Source: Chloroflexi bacterium 13_1_40CM_68_21
Lineage (GTDB): Bacteria > Chloroflexota > Limnocylindria > P2-11E
Reading direction: 5' to 3'
DNA length: 9,554 nt
NCBI GenBank assembly: GCA_001917735.1
Contig: MNEO01000039.1
Coordinates: forward strand, 1 to 9,554
Part shown: positions 6,480 to 9,554 of the stretch, piece after piece
How the letters are laid out: each line of letters starts with the position of its first letter
Numbering within the stretch: position 1 is the stretch's first letter
Notes under the pieces: model-generated
The model's input: only the letters and a program-made list of their open reading frames with translations
The model's database searches: none
Told to the model about the DNA's origin: nothing
Made by a program: the position numbers and the translations under genes

Positions 6480-7537
6480 AACGATCCTTCAATGGCCAGA
6501 TCATCGCCAAGCTTTCGAATTCGGACATCCTTCAGTTCGCTCGCGGACGTCACACCCTCGAGCGCGGGCGGCCCGTCGCCCCCGGCGAGGGGGGAGAACA
6601 GAAGCAGGAGCCGGTCCGCGAGACGTGATCGGACGAGCGACCCCGCGACATGCGGACCGGCCTCGCTCAGGACCGTGTTCACGCCGTGCTCGCCGAGCCA
6701 CCGCAGCACCGCGCCAAGGTCGAGTCCTCCGTCCGCGCGCGGCACCGTCGCGAGCAGCACACCGGCCTCGCGCAGCCGATTCGTTCGTCGCGCCTCCGCG
6801 TCCCGCGCCACGAAGATGACGGTGTGCTGGGGGTCCTTCGCGCGAACGACCTTCGCCCCGGGCGGGGTGCGCGCGTCGGCGTCGACGATGACCCGAAGCG
6901 GATCGCGGCCCTTGACCTCTCTCACGGTCAGCGCCGGATCGTCGGCGAGGACGGTGCCGATGCCGACGAGCACCGCGTCGAATCGATCGCGCAAGCGGTG
7001 GACCTCACGGAGCGCGGCCTTCCCTGAGAGGTAGCGCCGGCCCTTCACCGCGACGCGCCCGTCGACCGTCGCGGCAAGCTTCACGAGCACGAATGGCCGA
7101 CCGCGAGTGATGCGCGAGACGAACCCGGCGTTGAGACGCTCGGCCTCTTCACGGAGCAGACCCTCCTCGACCGCGATGCCAGCCGCGCGCAGCGCGCGAA
7201 TCCCCTTCCCGTCATTGCGGGGATCCACGTCGCGCATCGCCACGACGACGCGCGCGACGCCGGCTTCCTCGATCGCGTCGACGCACGGCGGCGTGCGCCC
7301 CTGGTGCGTGCATGGCTCGAGGTTGACGTAAAGCGTCGCGCCTCGGGCATCGCCCGCCTTGCGCAGCGCGTTGACCTCGGCGTGCGGCTCGCCCGCCGCG
7401 TGGTGGTAGCCCTCGCCGATCACTCGATCGTCGCGCACCAGGACCGCGCCGACCAGCGGGTTCGGGCTGGTCCGCCCGGCGGCGCGCGCCGCGAGCCGGA
7501 GGGCACGGCGCATGTACGTGGTGTCCGCGTCGCTCAC
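6470..7537 (-). CDS. ribD: Bifunctional riboflavin deaminase/reductase
   Basis: RibD deaminates 2,5-diamino-6-ribosylamino-pyrimidinone 5'-phosphate and reduces its ribose side chain with NADPH, between the GTP cyclohydrolase and lumazine synthase steps. The 355 residues match the two-domain family. The zinc deaminase domain (1-about 145) has S-P-N-P-L-V-G-A-V-L-V at 24-34, H52-A-E54 and E-P-C76-x-H...P-P-C85, so zinc ligands H52, C76 and C85 are intact. The reductase domain (about 148-350) has L-K-L-A-A-T-V-D-G-R at 152-161, V-G-I-G-T-V-L-A-D-D-P-A-L-T at 191-204 and a late E-A-G-P-H segment at 292-296. The GTG start at 7537 aligns with other RibD N-termini, which have a few residues before Y-M-x-x-A-L-x-L-A; ATG 7513 is the alternative. 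It is the first gene of the minus-strand cluster. Confidence 0.96.
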   Translation of the reverse strand: MSDADTTYMRRALRLAARAAGRTSPNPLVGAVLVRDDRVIGEGYHHAAGEPHAEVNALRKAGDARGATLYVNLEPCTHQGRTPPCVDAIEEAGVARVVVAMRDVDPRNDGKGIRALRAAGIAVEEGLLREEAERLNAGFVSRITRGRPFVLVKLAATVDGRVAVKGRRYLSGKAALREVHRLRDRFDAVLVGIGTVLADDPALTVREVKGRDPLRVIVDADARTPPGAKVVRAKDPQHTVIFVARDAEARRTNRLREAGVLLATVPRADGGLDLGAVLRWLGEHGVNTVLSEAGPHVAGSLVRSRLADRLLLLFSPLAGGDGPPALEGVTSASELKDVRIRKLGDDLAIEGSLEV

Positions 7538-7587
7538 GGCTGCTAGTCTGCGGCCCTCGTGGGGATGATGGTCGCGAAGGCCTTCGC
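7538..7587. promoter_or_regulatory. ribD-gdhA divergent spacer with 14-bp palindrome
   Basis: Fifty bases separate the ribD GTG (-) from the gdhA ATG (+). GCGAAGGCCTTCGC at 7574-7587 is a perfect 14-bp palindrome ending directly at the gdhA ATG and containing the only SD-like bases, GAAGG (7576-7580), 7 nt from the start. TGCTAGTCT (7541-7549, +) resembles an extended -10 box, with no clear -35. A full FMN riboswitch (roughly 140 nt) cannot fit in this spacer, and I see no RFN-type conserved boxes. Confidence 0.45.
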
Positions 7588-8871
7588 ATGACCGTGCTCA
7601 AGATGCCCAGTGCCGCCAACCCGGGCACCCTGCTGCTCGAGTCCGCGCTCGTGTCGCTCGATCGCGCCGCCAAGGCCATCGCGTTGGACCCCGGCATGCA
7701 CCGCTTCCTGCGTCAGGCCGAGCGCACCCTGATCGTCGCGCTGCCGGTCACGATGGACGACGGGCATCTCGAGGTCTTCACCGGCTATCGCGTTCAGCAT
7801 TCAACCGCGCGCGGCCCCGGCAAGGGCGGGATCCGATTCCACCCTGGTGTCACCCTCGAAGAGGTCCAGGGCCTGGCGATGCTGATGACCTTCAAGTGCG
7901 CGGTCACCGACCTCCCGCTGGGCGGGGCAAAGGGCGGGGTCGCGGTCGACCCGCGGAAGCTCTCGACCAACGAGGTGCAGCGGCTCACCAAGCGGTACAC
8001 CGCCGCGATCCTTCCGATCATCGGGCCGGAACAGGACATCCCGGCGCCCGACGTGAACACCGACGAGCAGACGATGGCGTGGATCGTCGACACCGTGACG
8101 ATGATGACCGGGAAGCACTCGCCCGAGGTCGTGACAGGCAAGCCCGTCGACCTGGGCGGCTCGCGCGGAAGAACCGAGGCGACCGGACGCGGCGTGGCGT
8201 TCGTGACGCTCGAGGTGCTGCGCCGCGAGGGGAAGGACCCGCAGGAGACGCGGGTCGCGATCCAGGGCTTCGGCAACGTGGGCAGCGTCACCGCGAAGTC
8301 GCTCGCGGCGGCGGGCTGCCGGATCGTCGCGATCTCGGACGTGAGTGGCGGCTATACCGCCCCCGATGGCATCGACATCGCGCGAGCAATCGAGCACGTG
8401 CGGCGAAACCCGTCGCGCACGCTCGAAGGCCTCGCGGGCGTCACGCGCATCTCGAACGCCGAGCTCCTCGCCATGGACGTCGACGTGCTTGTCCCGGCGG
8501 CTCTCGAGGGTCAGATCACGCGCGAGAACGCGCACGAGATCCGCGCGCCGATCATCGTGGAGGGCGCGAACGGTCCGGTCACCGCGGAAGCCGACCGGCT
8601 GCTCGCCGGGCGCGGCGTGCTCATCGTTCCGGACATCCTCGCCAACGCCGGTGGAGTGGTCGTCTCGTACTTCGAGTGGGTGCAGAGCCGCGCGCAGTTC
8701 TACTGGGAGCTCGAGGAGGTGGAGAAGCGGCTCGAGATCTACATGCGCCGCGCGATGGAGCTCGTCCTCGCCAAAGCGAAGGCGTATGAATGTCCGCCAC
8801 GTGAGGCCGCGTTTATCGTCGCGGTCGAGCGCGTCGCCGGCGCGATCACCAAGAGGGGAATCTTCCCCTAG
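7588..8871 (+). CDS. gdhA: Glutamate dehydrogenase, NAD(P)-dependent
   Basis: The enzyme interconverts L-glutamate and 2-oxoglutarate plus ammonia. The 427 residues are normal for the hexameric bacterial/archaeal class. The substrate domain shows F-T-G-Y-R-V-Q-H at 64-71, G-P-G-K-G-G-I-R-F-H-P at 76-86 with Lys79, Lys103 in T-F-K-C-A-V, catalytic-type Lys115 in G-G-A-K-G-G, and A-P-D-V-N-T at 153-158 with Asp155. The Rossmann domain shows G-F-G-N-V-G at 227-232, Asp251 after the second strand (suggesting NAD+, not proof) and P-D-I-L-A-N-A-G-G-V-V-V-S-Y-F-E-W at 348-364. ATG 7588 has an SD-like GAAGG seven bases upstream inside a palindrome; ATG 7603 is an alternative start. The 3' end holds a 6-bp stem, 4-nt loop hairpin (8854-8869), with no T-run, next to a gene on the same strand. 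Confidence 0.95.
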   Translation: MTVLKMPSAANPGTLLLESALVSLDRAAKAIALDPGMHRFLRQAERTLIVALPVTMDDGHLEVFTGYRVQHSTARGPGKGGIRFHPGVTLEEVQGLAMLMTFKCAVTDLPLGGAKGGVAVDPRKLSTNEVQRLTKRYTAAILPIIGPEQDIPAPDVNTDEQTMAWIVDTVTMMTGKHSPEVVTGKPVDLGGSRGRTEATGRGVAFVTLEVLRREGKDPQETRVAIQGFGNVGSVTAKSLAAAGCRIVAISDVSGGYTAPDGIDIARAIEHVRRNPSRTLEGLAGVTRISNAELLAMDVDVLVPAALEGQITRENAHEIRAPIIVEGANGPVTAEADRLLAGRGVLIVPDILANAGGVVVSYFEWVQSRAQFYWELEEVEKRLEIYMRRAMELVLAKAKAYECPPREAAFIVAVERVAGAITKRGIFP

Positions 8872-8887
8872 GGAGCAGAATCACCCG

Positions 8888-9554
8888 ATGCCGCCGCGGG
8901 TGCATTACGCGAGAAGCGGCGATCTCAACATCGCCTACCAGGTGCTTGGCACCGGACCCGCCGACCTTGTCTGGACCTCGGGCGCGTCGTCGCATCTCGG
9001 CCTGGTGTGGGAGTCGCCGGAGTTCGTACGCATCTTCGAGCGGCTCGCGACGTTCAGCCGGTTGATCATTCTCGATAAGCGCGGGACAGGACTGTCCGAC
9101 CGTGTGGACCACGTCTCGACGCTCGAGGAGCGCATCGACGACATCCGCGCGGTCATGGACGCGGCCGGGAGCGAGCGCGCGCACGTCTTCGGGGTCTCGG
9201 AGGGCGGCTCGATGGCCATGCTCTTCGCGGCGACTTTTCCCAACCGCACGCGGTCGCTTCTGCTTTGGGGTGCGCCACCGCGGTACGCCTGGGCACCGGA
9301 ATGGCCCTGGGGCAAGACCGAAGAAGAATTCGAGGAGGCTTGGCGAACGGCGGAGGCCCGCGGGTTCGAGGAGGACTTCGGCGATCCCGACTGGCGCCGG
9401 TGGCTCGGAGCGACAGCCGACGATCCAGCGTTCGTGGATTTTTGGCGCAGATTCCTTCAGGCCGGCGCCTCTCCAAAGGACCGCTTGGCGCTTCGCCGTA
9501 TGAACCGCCGCATCGACGTACGGGGTGTCCTCCCAGCCATCCGCGTGCCGACCC
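8888..9554 (+). CDS. Alpha/beta-hydrolase-fold protein, N-terminal part (runs off window)
   Basis: From ATG 8888 the frame is open to the right edge (222 codons seen). The sequence is a serine-hydrolase fold: I-A-Y-Q-V-L-G-T-G-P at 15-24, the D-K-R-G-T-G-L-S-D-R segment at 63-72, and a nucleophile elbow G-V-S-E-G-G at 102-107 with Ser104; the acid and His of the triad would lie beyond or near the edge. The opening (V-H-Y-A-R-S-G-D-L-N-I-A-Y-Q) and W-E-S-P-E-F near 41-46 recall hydrolase domains fused to class III adenylate/guanylate cyclases or LuxR-type regulators in high-GC bacteria; whether such a domain follows cannot be seen here. GGGAG at 8871-8875 is a possible SD, 12 bases from the ATG. 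The gene starts 16 bases after the gdhA stop and may be co-transcribed. Confidence 0.85.
   Translation, partial: MPPRVHYARSGDLNIAYQVLGTGPADLVWTSGASSHLGLVWESPEFVRIFERLATFSRLIILDKRGTGLSDRVDHVSTLEERIDDIRAVMDAAGSERAHVFGVSEGGSMAMLFAATFPNRTRSLLLWGAPPRYAWAPEWPWGKTEEEFEEAWRTAEARGFEEDFGDPDWRRWLGATADDPAFVDFWRRFLQAGASPKDRLALRRMNRRIDVRGVLPAIRVPT

Noticed and set aside
8854..8869. AGGGGA/TCCCCT hairpin at the gdhA stop as a terminator
   Set aside because: The stem is only 6 bp, lacks a following T-run and encodes the ordinary R-G-I-F-P ending; the next gene is 16 bases away on the same strand.

Overview
The window is about two-thirds G+C with tightly packed genes, many sharing 4-base stop/start overlaps, GTG starts and few good Shine-Dalgarno sites. 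This suits a high-GC free-living bacterium. Chloroflexota-like or actinobacterium-like lineages are my guess; no ribosomal RNA or other marker gene settles it. I see no rRNA, tRNA, CRISPR array, insertion sequence or phage gene.

Layout. (1) 2-157 (+): the last 51 codons of a gene whose product resembles the end of a TolB/WD40-like beta-propeller. (2) 154-2431 (+): pxpA-pxpB-pxpC, the three subunits of prokaryotic ATP-dependent 5-oxoprolinase, which opens the dead-end metabolite 5-oxoproline to L-glutamate. Every junction is an NTGA overlap, and pxpB appears to use a CTG start. (3) 2877-2329 (-): ribH, lumazine synthase, convergent with pxpC; their coding regions overlap by about 100 bases. 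(4) 2928-4568 (+): an unrecognised 546-residue membrane protein with a Pro-rich then Lys-rich N-terminal half, a small soluble domain and three membrane segments. (5) 7537-4565 (-): ribD, ribE and ribBA, the rest of the riboflavin pathway. (6) 7588-8871 (+): an NAD(P)-dependent glutamate dehydrogenase, divergent from ribD. (7) 8888 to the window end (+): the start of an alpha/beta-hydrolase-fold protein of the kind often fused to adenylate cyclase domains.

Function. RibBA, RibD, RibH and RibE together cover GTP plus ribulose-5-phosphate to riboflavin, except for the separate phosphatase step. The usual ribD-ribE-ribBA-ribH order is kept, but the oppositely oriented membrane-protein gene sits between ribBA and ribH, so ribH must have its own promoter. 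Oxoprolinase makes glutamate and GDH interconverts glutamate and 2-oxoglutarate, so the flanks of the rib cluster share a metabolite; a regulatory link is only inferred.

The points most worth a second look are: a perfect hairpin between a strong SD (GGAGG) and the ribE GTG start, placed so that folding would bring SD and start to about 5 nt apart; the inverted gene splitting the rib cluster; the ribH basic tail encoded antisense to pxpC; the CTG start of pxpB; and a perfect 14-bp palindrome over the gdhA ribosome-binding region. No wholly new defence or mobile system was seen.
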